Assembly: GCA_958369755.1 (NCBI GenBank)
Contig: CATXJC010000031.1
Span: 1 to 21,135, forward strand
From: an uncultured Prevotella sp.
Lineage (GTDB): Bacteria > Bacteroidota > Bacteroidia > Bacteroidales > Bacteroidaceae
Reading direction: 5' to 3'
Length of the DNA: 21,135 nt
Shown: piece after piece, positions 6,713-15,069 of the stretch
Layout: every line of letters starts with the position of its first letter
How positions within the stretch are numbered: position 1 is the first letter of the stretch
Made by a program: the position numbers and the translations under genes
The notes under the pieces: generated by a model
What the model saw: the letters and a program-made list of their open reading frames with translations, nothing else
The model's database searches: none
Told to the model about the DNA's origin: nothing

Positions 6713-7777
6713 ATGAAAAAGATATTGTTCTTGTTCCTGCTCTTGGGAATGGTGCAGGGCATCTGGGCACAACCTGAGGCCCGCAGGCAGGCGGCAGCAC
6801 AGAAGAAAGCGGCGCAGCAGAATGGCGATACTCCAACCCTGCGTGCGCAGATCTCCTTTCCTACTGCTCTCCCGATGGATGAGGACGTGGTTTGGAGAAG
6901 AGATATCTACCGTGAACTGGATCTCAACAACGAAGCCAATGCTGCGCTCTATTATCCTGTAGAGCCGAAGGGAAATCAGATGAATCTCTTTACCACCATC
7001 TTCAGATTGATGATGACGGGAAAGATTACCGTATTCCAATACCGAATGGATGGTAATGAGAGTTTTGCCGCTGCCGACCGGGTGGATCCGAAGTCTTTCC
7101 TGGATAACTATCATATCTACTACGAGAAGCAGCCCAATGGTAGAATCAAGTTAGACAACAGCGATATCCCTTCGCGTGAGGTGAAATCGTATTATATCAA
7201 GGAAAGCAGTTTCTTCGACCAGCGTTCTGCTACCTTCCATACCAAGGTGTTGGCGCTTTGCCCTATCATGACCCGTGAGGATGATTTTGGAGATGGTGGA
7301 ACCAGGTATCCCCTCTTTTGGGTGAAATATGATGATCTGGCTCCTTATCTTACCCGCCAGCAGGTGATGACTAGCAATCTGAACAATGCCGTGGTGATGA
7401 GCATTGATGATTACTTTGCCAGAAATCAATATAAGGGTAAGATTTACAAGACCAACAATCTGTTGGGACAAACCCTTTCTCAATACTGTACCACGGATTC
7501 TGCCATGGCAAAGGAGCAGAAACGCATCGAGGCAGAACTGGTTGCCTTTGAGAAGAATATCTGGGGTAATCAGGCACGAAAGGATTCACTGGACAGCATT
7601 GCCCATGCAGCAAAGGATGCAAAGGGAAGTGTAAGGAAGAATCGCCGAAGCACAGGATTGCGTGGCGCATCTGCCAACACCGGCAAGGTTTCCCGTGTCA
7701 AGTCAAAGCAGGCTAAAAACAGAACCTCTTCTGCCAGCGGTTCGGCTAGAGTCACGGTGAGAAGAGAGCGCCATTAA
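6713..7777 (+). CDS. gldN: GldN, T9SS periplasmic ring protein with a basic C-terminal tail
   Basis: GldN/PorN binds GldK/PorK to form the outer-membrane-associated ring and contacts the tip of GldM. The 354-residue protein has a signal peptide (MKKILFLFLLLGMVQGIWA, cleavage before QPEARR). The family core runs from ~60 to ~265: DVVWRRDIYRELDLNNEANA, YYPVEP, LFTTIFRLMMTGKITVFQY, YYIKESSFFDQRSATF, ALCPIMTRED and YPLFWVKYDDL. After ~290 it ends in a low-complexity tail rich in Ser, Lys and Arg (about 60 residues ending SARVTVRRERH) that I do not know from the family core. The gene lies 33 nt after gldM and is the last of the cluster. A palindrome follows at 7787-7802 but no clear terminator, so the next gene may be partly co-transcribed. 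Confidence 0.92.
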   Translation: MKKILFLFLLLGMVQGIWAQPEARRQAAAQKKAAQQNGDTPTLRAQISFPTALPMDEDVVWRRDIYRELDLNNEANAALYYPVEPKGNQMNLFTTIFRLMMTGKITVFQYRMDGNESFAAADRVDPKSFLDNYHIYYEKQPNGRIKLDNSDIPSREVKSYYIKESSFFDQRSATFHTKVLALCPIMTREDDFGDGGTRYPLFWVKYDDLAPYLTRQQVMTSNLNNAVVMSIDDYFARNQYKGKIYKTNNLLGQTLSQYCTTDSAMAKEQKRIEAELVAFEKNIWGNQARKDSLDSIAHAAKDAKGSVRKNRRSTGLRGASANTGKVSRVKSKQAKNRTSSASGSARVTVRRERH

Positions 7778-7786
7778 GTAAAAGAG

Positions 7787-7824
7787 ATGTTGAATTCAAC
7801 ATATAGTGTGAACATATTGAATTA
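7787..7824. promoter_or_regulatory. 16-bp perfect palindrome and overlapping inverted repeat between gldN and the porin gene
   Basis: ATGTTGAATTCAACAT at 7787-7802 is a perfect palindrome. Part of it (AATTCAA.CATAT, 7793-7805) can instead pair with ATATTGAATT (7815-7824). AACATAT also occurs twice as a direct repeat (7799-7805, 7812-7818). It could be an operator for the downstream porin gene or an intercistronic RNA hairpin. There is no U-tract, so it is not a standard terminator. Confidence 0.35.
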
Positions 7825-7848
7825 GTAACAATTAAAAAAGGTAAGAAA

Positions 7849-8484
7849 ATGAAGAAGATTTTATCACTTGTATTCATGGTAGCAGCAATGATGTATGCTA
7901 CTAGCGCAAACGCACAGATTAAGTTCGGTTTGAAGGGCGGTTTGAACGTGACAAGCATGTCTTTCAGCGAGGATGTATTTGATGCTTCCAACAAGACTGG
8001 TTTCTTTGTTGGTCCTATGGTGAAGGTTACTGTACCTATCGTAGGCTTGAGCTTCGATGCTGCAGCTTTGTACGACCAGAAAGAGGCTGACGTTAAGTAT
8101 GTCGGTACTAATGGTGACTTCGGTCAGGCGAACGTGAAGCAGCAGTCTATCAACATTCCTGTCAACGTACGTTATGGTTTTGGCTTGAGCAGTCTGGCTA
8201 ACATTTTCCTCTTTGCTGGTCCACAGTGGGGTATCAACGTTGGCGACAAGAACTTTACATGGAATGAAACAAGCAGCTATTCTTTGAAGAAGTCAAACTT
8301 CAGCGTCAACGTAGGTGCTGGTGTAACCTTGCTGAACCATCTTCAGGTATCAGCCAACTACAATATCGCTTGCGGCAAGTCTGCTGATGCCAGTTTCTCT
8401 AAGGCCCTTGATGCAGTTACAAATGCAGGAAAGGACAAGAGCCATAACAACTCTTGGCAGATTGCACTCGGCTACTGGTTCTAA
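7849..8484 (+). CDS. OmpX-like outer-membrane beta-barrel protein (porin family)
   Basis: A small outer-membrane beta barrel of the type annotated in Bacteroidota as porin family protein / OMP_b-brl_2; the specific role is unknown. The 211-residue protein has a signal peptide (MKKILSLVFMVAAMMYATSANA, cleavage before QIKFGLKGG). The mature part alternates hydrophobic and polar residues, with turns rich in Gly and Asn, and ends in an aromatic strand (WQIALGYWF) with the C-terminal Phe typical of BAM-inserted barrels. KFGLKGGLNVTSMSF is a common opening strand in this family. It lies 71 nt after gldN on the same strand and is closed by a strong terminator at 8533-8568. It is not a known T9SS component, and co-expression with gldN is only a possibility. 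Confidence 0.85.
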   Translation: MKKILSLVFMVAAMMYATSANAQIKFGLKGGLNVTSMSFSEDVFDASNKTGFFVGPMVKVTVPIVGLSFDAAALYDQKEADVKYVGTNGDFGQANVKQQSINIPVNVRYGFGLSSLANIFLFAGPQWGINVGDKNFTWNETSSYSLKKSNFSVNVGAGVTLLNHLQVSANYNIACGKSADASFSKALDAVTNAGKDKSHNNSWQIALGYWF

Positions 8485-8532
8485 GCTACTGTAGCCTGTA
8501 TCTCTCCGAGTAGATACATTAAAATATATAAA

Positions 8533-8568
8533 AGCAGGTACCTGATGATGGGTATCTGCTTTTTTTTT
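8533..8568 (+). terminator. Rho-independent terminator after the porin gene
   Basis: AGCAGGTACC (8533-8542) pairs with GGGTATCTGCT (8550-8560), with minor mismatches, around a short loop and is followed directly by a run of eight T (8561-8568). Confidence 0.85.
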
Positions 8569-8570
8569 GC

Positions 8571-8578
8571 TATCTTTG
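8571..8578 (+). promoter_or_regulatory. Bacteroidota -7 promoter element for priA
   Basis: TATCTTTG is an exact TAnnTTTG match directly after the porin terminator and 78 nt before the priA ATG. A matching -33 TTTG is not evident. Confidence 0.55.
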
Positions 8579-8656
8579 CAGAACGAATGTTTGGAAAGAA
8601 TAGTTGGGTAGCTGTTTCATACGATAAACATTCTGAAGAATTAGAAGATAGAAACA

Positions 8657-10930
8657 ATGAGATATGTAGATGTGATATTGCCTCTTCCGCTCGACGGCAC
8701 CTTTACTTATTCTGTTCCCGAAGGGATGGAAGAGAAAGTCGTGGCTGGTATGCGCGTGCTTGTTCCCTTAGGAAAAAGCAAGAAATATATTGCCATGGTA
8801 GCGGATGTACATTCCGAAAAGCCGGATTTCAACTGTAAGCCGATAGAGGCTGTTCTTGATTCCTATCCCTCTCTTCTTCCCCAGCAATATCGCCTTTGGC
8901 AATGGATCAGCGATTACTATATGTCACCTCTTGGCGATGTATATAATGCAGCCATGCCTGCCGGTATGAAATCTACAGAGAAATTCAAGCCCAAGATGGA
9001 ACTCTATGTGGAGTTGGCTAGCAGTTATCGCAATGAACAGGCTCTGCACGTGGCGCTCAATATGGTGCAGCGTGCCCTGAAGCAATCGAAGACTTTGACC
9101 ACCTTCCTGGCCCTTTCTCATTGGGACAGTCTGGAGGGAGATACGCCTAGAGAAGGTATCAAGAAGGTGACGAAGGAAGAGCTGATGAACGAGGCACGAT
9201 GCACGGCAGCTGTGGTCAAGGCGCTCATCGACAGAGGCATCCTCTTTACCTACGAGTTGGAAGTGGGTAGATTGAATACGGCTGGAGAATCGCATCTAGA
9301 CCAGATCAAGCCCTTGTCTATGCCGCAGCAGGATGCTTACAATCAGATACTGATGCAGATGCTGAAGAAAAACGTAGTGCTCCTGCATGGTGTAACTTCC
9401 AGCGGAAAGACGGAAATCTATATCCATCTCATCAGAAAAGCCATCGAGGAACACAGGCAGGTGCTCTATCTGCTGCCCGAAATCGCCCTGACGGTTCAGA
9501 TCATGGAGCGACTGCACAAAGTCTTTGGCGACCGGCTCGGTATCTATCATTCTAAATATAGTGATGCAGAGCGCGTTGAAATCTGGCAGAAACAACTCTC
9601 CGGGCATCCCTATGATGTGATCCTGGGAGCAAGAAGCGCAGTCTTTCTGCCTTTTCAGAAACTGGGACTTGTCATCATCGATGAAGAGCACGAGACCTCT
9701 TTCAAGCAGCAGGATCCGGCTCCACGCTATCATGCCCGCAGTGCAGCTATCGTGCTTGCCAACATGTATCCGGAGGCAAAGGTACTTCTGGGAACGGCTA
9801 CGCCTTCGATGGAAAGCTATTACAATGCCCAGCAGGGTAAGTATGGATTGGTAGAACTGAAGACCCGATACAAGGATATCCAGTTGCCTGAGATACAGGT
9901 GGTGGATGTGAAAGACCTCCGCCATCGCAAGATGATGACGGGTGTTTATTCGCCTGTGCTCCTGGCGGCTGTAAAAGAAGCCCTGAAGAATGGAGAGCAG
10001 GCTATCCTCTTCCAGAACCGGAGAGGATTTGCACCGATGATAGAATGTAAGGTGTGCGGATGGGTGCCGAAATGCAAGAACTGTGATGTTTCGCTTACCC
10101 TGCATAAGAGTATCAATCTCCTTACCTGCCATTATTGCGGTTATACTTATCCGGTTCCTACAGAATGTCCTAACTGTGGCAGTACTGAGTTGATGGGCAG
10201 GGGTATCGGAACAGAGCGCATCGAAGACCAGATTTCCGAAATCTTTCCCGAAGCCCGCATCGCCCGAATGGACTTAGATACAACCCGTACCCGAAATGCC
10301 TACGAGCGACTGATCTCCGATTTCTCTTCGGGAAAGACAAATCTTCTGATTGGTACGCAGATGATATCAAAGGGCTTGGATTTCGATAAAGTGAGTGTAG
10401 TAGGTATCTTGAATGCTGATTCAATGCTCAACTATCCTGATTTCCGTGCTTACGAGCATGCTTTCATGATGATGGCGCAGGTGAGTGGAAGAGCCGGAAG
10501 AAAGGGCAAACGGGGACTCGTGATTCTGCAGACTAAGAATCCGACACTGCCTATCATCAGTCAGGTAGTACACAATGACTATGATTCTCTTTTCAAGGGA
10601 ATCCTGGAGGAGAGAAGAATGTTTCATTATCCGCCTTTCTTCCATCTTATCAATGTGTTCCTGAAGCACAAGCACGAAAAAATCTGCCAACAGGCTAGTC
10701 TGGAATTGGGCAAGACGCTGAGAGGATGGTTTGGTGAACGCGTACTCGGACCGGATAAGCCGGCTGTAGCACGTGTAAAGACAATGAATATCCGCAAGAT
10801 TGTCATCAAGCTGGAGAATGGTATCGACCAGAAGAAGGTGCGCGAATATCTGAAGTATGCCCAGCAGATGATGGCAAAAGATCCGAGGTATGGAGCTTTG
10901 CAGATATATTATGATGTGGACCCGATGTAA
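8657..10930 (+). CDS. priA: Primosomal protein N' (replication restart helicase PriA)
   Basis: PriA recognises stalled replication forks and reloads the replisome, acting as a 3'-5' DNA helicase. The 757-residue protein is near the usual length (~730-820). It has an N-terminal DNA-binding domain starting MRYVDVILPLPLDGTFTYSVP, Walker A GVTSSGKT (245-252), Walker B DEEH (342-345), and LLGTATPS (377-384). Two zinc sites inserted in the helicase domain use eight cysteines: C464, C467, C473, C476, C491, C494, C504 and C507. The C-terminal helicase motifs include GTQMISKGLDFDKV and QVSGRAGR. All key residues are present. The start is the first ATG after an exact promoter -7 element. The 3' end converges on the FadL-like gene, with a bidirectional terminator between them. 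Confidence 0.97.
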   Translation: MRYVDVILPLPLDGTFTYSVPEGMEEKVVAGMRVLVPLGKSKKYIAMVADVHSEKPDFNCKPIEAVLDSYPSLLPQQYRLWQWISDYYMSPLGDVYNAAMPAGMKSTEKFKPKMELYVELASSYRNEQALHVALNMVQRALKQSKTLTTFLALSHWDSLEGDTPREGIKKVTKEELMNEARCTAAVVKALIDRGILFTYELEVGRLNTAGESHLDQIKPLSMPQQDAYNQILMQMLKKNVVLLHGVTSSGKTEIYIHLIRKAIEEHRQVLYLLPEIALTVQIMERLHKVFGDRLGIYHSKYSDAERVEIWQKQLSGHPYDVILGARSAVFLPFQKLGLVIIDEEHETSFKQQDPAPRYHARSAAIVLANMYPEAKVLLGTATPSMESYYNAQQGKYGLVELKTRYKDIQLPEIQVVDVKDLRHRKMMTGVYSPVLLAAVKEALKNGEQAILFQNRRGFAPMIECKVCGWVPKCKNCDVSLTLHKSINLLTCHYCGYTYPVPTECPNCGSTELMGRGIGTERIEDQISEIFPEARIARMDLDTTRTRNAYERLISDFSSGKTNLLIGTQMISKGLDFDKVSVVGILNADSMLNYPDFRAYEHAFMMMAQVSGRAGRKGKRGLVILQTKNPTLPIISQVVHNDYDSLFKGILEERRMFHYPPFFHLINVFLKHKHEKICQQASLELGKTLRGWFGERVLGPDKPAVARVKTMNIRKIVIKLENGIDQKKVREYLKYAQQMMAKDPRYGALQIYYDVDPM

Positions 10931-10934
10931 TGGA

Positions 10935-10967
10935 AAAGGCTATCCTGCATGATGCGGGATAGCCTTT
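10935..10967. terminator. Bidirectional terminator between priA and the FadL-like gene
   Basis: AAAGGCTATCC (10935-10945) pairs perfectly with GGATAGCCTTT (10957-10967). T-rich sequence follows the stem on the plus side and short T runs lie on the minus side, so it can serve both converging genes. Confidence 0.7.
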
Positions 10968-11013
10968 ATAATTGTAGTTATGTATTTTCTTTTGAAAAGA
11001 ATGTGAATTCTTT

Positions 11014-12567
11014 TTAGAAATTGATGTCAAGACCAACGGCAAACACATTGTTGTTACGTGTGTAGTCTGAACTGTAGTTGATGCTCTTCTCTGCAGAAAG
11101 TTGAACTTTCTCAGAAGTCTTCTTGTGCTGATAGAAGGTGTGGAAGTAAGCCACGTTCAGATCCATCTTCTTGTTGATGTGATAAACACCGCCGATAGCA
11201 GCAGAGTTAGAACTAACAACGAATGACTTGTCATCCATATACTCATCGCTCAAGCCATAGCTGGTGTTCTGCCAACCTGTACTCAAGGTAATCTTCTTGT
11301 TGACATCCACCTCAACACCTGCGTTGTACTCCAAGGTACCACGGTCCAATTTCTCCTGACGATTGTTGTATGATGTAGCGTGCTTGTCATCAAACCAGTG
11401 GAAACCAACGTTTACGCGTACGGCATTTACAGGGCTGTAACCTACACCGAGTGCCAGGTAAGCAGGAATATCGCCTGCAATCTTCTTACCATCCTCGTAT
11501 TCACCGATAGCCTTTTCAAGCTTGGCATCGAACTGAGTCTTCAACTGTCCCATGGCTCCCTGAATAACTGGGTTGCCGATGATGGCATCTGCTGCAGCCT
11601 CTGGTACGCCATTAGCAATGTAAGCATTGCGGAGGTTGTCTGGAAGGTTACCGATACTTGGAACCTGGTTTACAGACTTGTTCTTCAGGCGGATACGAGT
11701 CTTGAACTCATACTTGGCAGCGAAGTTCCACTTGCCAGTCTTGAAATCCACGCCGATGATAGGAGTGAAGCCCACACCGCTCTGGTCACAGCTCAACTCG
11801 ATGTTAGCTGCTGTTTCCTTGGTAGGGTCGAGTACCATATAGAGAGGCATTGCGCCAACCTTGATGTTCTCTACATATCCATAATAGTTGGTAGAAGCAT
11901 AGACACCACGTACGCCTGCGAATGCGCTGAAGTTGTCGCTGAACTTATAAGCGGCACCCAGAGAGAGACCATAGTAGTACTGGCGGCCGTGCATATAACT
12001 GTTGTAGCTATACTTGCCTTCCTTTCCGAATTTATCATTGTTGGTGAAAACAGCTGGTACACGATACTGTGCTGCAACCTGGTCTACAGCACCAGCCAAC
12101 TGGCAAGCTGCCATTGCTGTCTCAGCTACGATCTTTTCGAAAGAGCCAAGACCATTATCGAAGGTACACTTGCCACCGCCACCTGTGAGGGCGAAGCTAG
12201 CCTGGAGTGACCATCTACCTTTATTATAAGCATACTGGAATGAAGGGATGACAGGCGCAAAAGCTTTACCCTTAAAAGTACGAGGAGTAATCGAATTGTT
12301 CACATTGTTTGTGAACAGAGCATAATCATTTTCAATGCTACGTGTCTGGTAAGCCAACTGCCAGTTGATGGCGAGATGGTGACCTTCACCCATGAATACA
12401 ACTCCGGCTGGATTATAATAAACACCGTCGATACCGATTGAAGCCTCACGGCTCATCATTCTGTTGAATGCTACATGTTGATTGGTGTTGGTGAGCAAAC
12501 CGCCTGCAAAAGATGGGGTTGCACAAGCCATCGCAATGGCTAAACTAACTAATTTTAGTTTCTTCAT
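11014..12567 (-). CDS. OmpP1/FadL-like outer-membrane transport protein
   Basis: Probably a 14-strand beta barrel of the OmpP1/FadL/TodX family, which moves hydrophobic compounds such as long-chain fatty acids across the outer membrane; the substrate here is unknown. From the chosen start (517 residues) there is a signal peptide MKKLKLVSLAIAMACATPSFA cut before GGLLTNTNQ. The mature N-terminus includes ASIGIDGVYYNPAGVVFMGEGHHLAINW, matching the family's conserved N-terminal AxYxNPAG region. The C-terminus (NNVFAVGLDINF) ends in Phe. The open frame extends ten codons further upstream, but the -7 promoter element (12595-12602) overlaps that extension, so 12567 is the better start. A loop with a paired Cys and Gly-rich insert (about 145-180) is unusual. 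It is transcribed alone, between two terminators. Confidence 0.8.
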   Translation of the reverse strand: MKKLKLVSLAIAMACATPSFAGGLLTNTNQHVAFNRMMSREASIGIDGVYYNPAGVVFMGEGHHLAINWQLAYQTRSIENDYALFTNNVNNSITPRTFKGKAFAPVIPSFQYAYNKGRWSLQASFALTGGGGKCTFDNGLGSFEKIVAETAMAACQLAGAVDQVAAQYRVPAVFTNNDKFGKEGKYSYNSYMHGRQYYYGLSLGAAYKFSDNFSAFAGVRGVYASTNYYGYVENIKVGAMPLYMVLDPTKETAANIELSCDQSGVGFTPIIGVDFKTGKWNFAAKYEFKTRIRLKNKSVNQVPSIGNLPDNLRNAYIANGVPEAAADAIIGNPVIQGAMGQLKTQFDAKLEKAIGEYEDGKKIAGDIPAYLALGVGYSPVNAVRVNVGFHWFDDKHATSYNNRQEKLDRGTLEYNAGVEVDVNKKITLSTGWQNTSYGLSDEYMDDKSFVVSSNSAAIGGVYHINKKMDLNVAYFHTFYQHKKTSEKVQLSAEKSINYSSDYTRNNNVFAVGLDINF

Positions 12568-12594
12568 CTTAATAATATTAAATAAAAACGTCCG

Positions 12595-12602
12595 CAAAGG
12601 TA
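12595..12602 (-). promoter_or_regulatory. Bacteroidota -7 promoter element for the FadL-like gene
   Basis: On the minus strand this reads TACCTTTG, an exact TAnnTTTG match, 27 nt before the ATG at 12567. No clear -33 TTTG was found. Confidence 0.55.
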
Positions 12603-12658
12603 ACTATAATGTTCTATTTCTCTATAATGGTAATCTTATATTTAAAGTATATTAACGT

Positions 12659-12714
12659 AAATAGCCCGAGAATCTGCACAAAACTAAAAGACTGTGCAAA
12701 TTCTCGGGCTATTT
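12659..12714 (-). terminator. Long hairpin terminator after the 7TM-HD gene
   Basis: A 21-nt arm (12659-12679, starting AAATAGCCCGAG) pairs with 12694-12714 with one mismatch around a 14-nt loop. It lies 47 nt after the stop of the minus-strand 7TM-HD gene and before the FadL-like promoter. The trailing U-tract is weak (ATTTACGTT on the minus strand), so termination efficiency is uncertain. Confidence 0.6.
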
Positions 12715-12760
12715 GATAGCTTTATTTGTATGTTTCGATACCTTGAAAAATCAGCTGTTT

Positions 12761-14878
12761 TCAAGACTTTTGAGTGTCGGTTTCAGCCTGAGGAGCTTCT
12801 TCCTCCTTTTTCATGCTTTGATTCTCCTTCACATTCATGTGAGGATAGGAGATGCGGGTATGATAAATCGCCTTCAGACGATCGATAAGTACCAACTTGG
12901 CAAGTGCAATGTCACGGAAGGTAATCGGGCATTCCTTGAAGAATCCATCTGCCACCTGTCCATCGATAAGCTTGTTTACCAGATTACTGATGCTTTCTTC
13001 CGTATATTCATTCAGTGAGCGGGAAGCTGCTTCTACAGTATCCGCCATCATCAGGATTGCCTGCTCTCGGGTAAACGGATTGGGTCCCGGATATTGGAAC
13101 AGTGACTTATCTACTATTTCCGTAGGATGGGCATTGCAATAGTTTACATAGAAGAATTTGGCAATACCTGTGCCGTGGTGAGTAGTGATGAAGTCCTTGA
13201 TAATACCCGGCAAACCTACCTTTTCTGCCATCTTCAGTCCTTCTGTTACGTGACTGATGATGATCTGGGCACTTTCCAGATCACTCAGCTGGTCGTGTGG
13301 ATTCACTCCTGCCTGGTTCTCCGTAAAGAATACCGGGTTTGTCATCTTGCCGATATCGTGATAAAGTGCTCCGGTACGTACCAGCAGACTGTTTGCCTCG
13401 ATACGGTTGGCTATCTCCGCTGCCAGATTACCTACGGTGATGGAGTGCTGGAATGTACCAGGAGCAATCTCGCTCAGGTTGCGCAGCAGCCCCTTGTTGG
13501 TGTTGGACAACTCGAAGAGTGTGACATTAGAGGTGAAACCAAACGTCTTCTCGATGATGTACATCAGTGGATAGGCGAGCAGCAGGAAAATTCCATTGAT
13601 GGTGGAATAGGTGTACATGCTGCGGTCGATATTGAACACCTGATTGTCTTGCATCAGCTGGAGGGCCACATATACCACGGTAGTACTGATGGCAACCAGG
13701 AGGGCAGTGAAGAATATCTGCGAGCGCTTGGATAATTCGCGCAGGCTGTAAATCGCAACCAAGCCGGAAACCAGCTGCACGATGATGAATTCATATTGGT
13801 ATTTCACAGCTGCCGCACAGATGAGAATCATCGTGGCATGCGTGATGAAAGCCGTTCGTGAATCCATAAAGACGCGCACAAAGATAGGTGCCATGGCAAA
13901 TGGGATGATATATACGCTGAAGAAATTGTGCTTCATGATGAGTGACACAAAGATTGGGAACAGCGTAATCATCGCATAGAGCATGGTGATGCTGCGTGGT
14001 TTGTCGAAGTAGTCTTTGCGGAAGAGCGTGAGATAGAAGGTAAACATCATCACGAGAATCAGTACGAAGAGTGCCTGGCCGATGATGGTAGTGGTAAGCT
14101 CGTCCTCAGTAGAACTTCGGCGCTTCGTCTCCTTGTCGAAAGAGGTAAGCACTCGGTAAGTATAATCATTGATTACTTCGCCTCGGTCGATGATTTTCTG
14201 TCCGCTCATCACCATACCGCTGGCCAGCGGTATGCTGCTCAGCAAGTCTGTTCGTTCTGCCTCCGAGCGTTCCTTATCATATATAAGGTTGGGTTCCACA
14301 TAGTCGTTGAGATTGCAGCGGGAGAGAATCTGCCGCTGTGCTGATATCTTCTCATCAAAGAAGATGTGCTCATAGGCGGCAATGGTAGAGTAGAAGTTAC
14401 CGATAGGAAAGCTCTTGGCATTCTTGCCGCTGATGATGCGTATCATACTGGTAGAATCCTTGTAGATACGGTTATATTCAGGCGTGCTGACAATGCCCGT
14501 CTGATAAACCTGCTTCAGCTGGTTGGCTATGAGTTCCACGTATTCCTTCGGAAGTCCTGGAATGCCCTGGCTGAAGTCGTGGAGAAAACGCTTGATCTGT
14601 TCATTGCCGACATTGGAATTCACTGTGTAGTACGGCTGGAACTGCCGCAGCAGCGAATCCTGCTCGTGCTTGATGGCTTCATCGGTCTTGTAAATCGGGA
14701 AGTCGAAGGTGGCAATCACTGAACCGTACATCCAAGGTTTTCCCACATCGTAACGGAACTGTCTGCCCTCATTGCGTGGCAAAAACCAGACAATGATGGC
14801 AACTGTAAAGATAACGAGAATGGTCTTGGTGATCAGGTTGCGCCAATAATTCTCCTCGAGATTGTTGAATATACTCAT
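12761..14878 (-). CDS. 7TM-HD family phosphohydrolase (PgpH-like cyclic-di-AMP phosphodiesterase)
   Basis: Membrane protein of the 7TMR-HD family. The characterised Listeria member PgpH hydrolyses cyclic di-AMP; the substrate here is inferred from the family. The 705-residue protein has one N-terminal membrane helix (about 16-33), an extracytoplasmic 7TMR-HDED region (~40-255), then a cluster of membrane helices from about 262 to 445. A cytoplasmic HD domain follows: QHSITVGNLAAEIA (H478), HDIGK (H507, D508), SHVTEGL (H543), TTHHGTG (H567, H568) and MMADTVEAASR (D613). These are the expected metal-binding residues of an active HD phosphodiesterase. The C-terminus ends in a charged tail (KKEEEAPQAETDTQKS). 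It is divergent from gltX, with promoters in the 190-nt gap. Confidence 0.88.
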   Translation of the reverse strand: MSIFNNLEENYWRNLITKTILVIFTVAIIVWFLPRNEGRQFRYDVGKPWMYGSVIATFDFPIYKTDEAIKHEQDSLLRQFQPYYTVNSNVGNEQIKRFLHDFSQGIPGLPKEYVELIANQLKQVYQTGIVSTPEYNRIYKDSTSMIRIISGKNAKSFPIGNFYSTIAAYEHIFFDEKISAQRQILSRCNLNDYVEPNLIYDKERSEAERTDLLSSIPLASGMVMSGQKIIDRGEVINDYTYRVLTSFDKETKRRSSTEDELTTTIIGQALFVLILVMMFTFYLTLFRKDYFDKPRSITMLYAMITLFPIFVSLIMKHNFFSVYIIPFAMAPIFVRVFMDSRTAFITHATMILICAAAVKYQYEFIIVQLVSGLVAIYSLRELSKRSQIFFTALLVAISTTVVYVALQLMQDNQVFNIDRSMYTYSTINGIFLLLAYPLMYIIEKTFGFTSNVTLFELSNTNKGLLRNLSEIAPGTFQHSITVGNLAAEIANRIEANSLLVRTGALYHDIGKMTNPVFFTENQAGVNPHDQLSDLESAQIIISHVTEGLKMAEKVGLPGIIKDFITTHHGTGIAKFFYVNYCNAHPTEIVDKSLFQYPGPNPFTREQAILMMADTVEAASRSLNEYTEESISNLVNKLIDGQVADGFFKECPITFRDIALAKLVLIDRLKAIYHTRISYPHMNVKENQSMKKEEEAPQAETDTQKS

Positions 14879-14986
14879 GTTTGTTACGCTTTATGGTTTG
14901 TGACGTTTTTGGGCTAAAAAGCTGCTCATTTTCCCAAATATTGAGCAAAAAATCAGCATTTCTCCCATTAATTCCTTTTTACAGTG

Positions 14987-15019
14987 CGAAAATACGAAAA
15001 AAAACTATTATAATCGCAA
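14987..15019 (-). promoter_or_regulatory. Possible promoter for the 7TM-HD gene
   Basis: On the minus strand TATTTTCG (14994-14987) matches TAnnTTTG with one mismatch. TTTG lies at 15019-15016, giving 21 nt between the two elements, close to the usual Bacteroidota -33/-7 spacing. It would give a leader of roughly 100 nt. Confidence 0.35.
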
Positions 15020-15028
15020 AAAAAACTG

Positions 15029-15036
15029 TAAATTTG
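15029..15036 (+). promoter_or_regulatory. Bacteroidota -7 promoter element for gltX
   Basis: TAAATTTG is an exact TAnnTTTG match 33 nt before the gltX ATG. It lies in very A-rich DNA, so a chance match is possible. Confidence 0.5.
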
Positions 15037-15069
15037 CAGAAAAATTCAAAAATAGCTATAAAATAAGAC

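Noticed and set aside
2439..7777. Complete type IX secretion system or gliding locus
   Set aside because: Only porP and gldK-N are here. The translocon (SprA/Sov), PorV, PorU, SprE/PorW and regulators are absent from the window, so only the core cluster is claimed.
8545..8838. 97-codon plus-strand frame upstream of and overlapping priA
   Set aside because: It starts inside the porin terminator and runs out of frame into priA; no protein-like features.
9296..10132. 278-codon minus-strand frame over priA
   Set aside because: Antisense to the helicase motifs of PriA; rich in His, Leu and Arg with no recognisable family.
11380..12210. 276-codon plus-strand frame over the FadL-like gene
   Set aside because: Antisense shadow of a beta-barrel gene with a signal peptide and promoter on the other strand.
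13127..13735. 202-codon plus-strand frame over the 7TM-HD gene
   Set aside because: Antisense to the catalytic HD domain; no promoter or family match.
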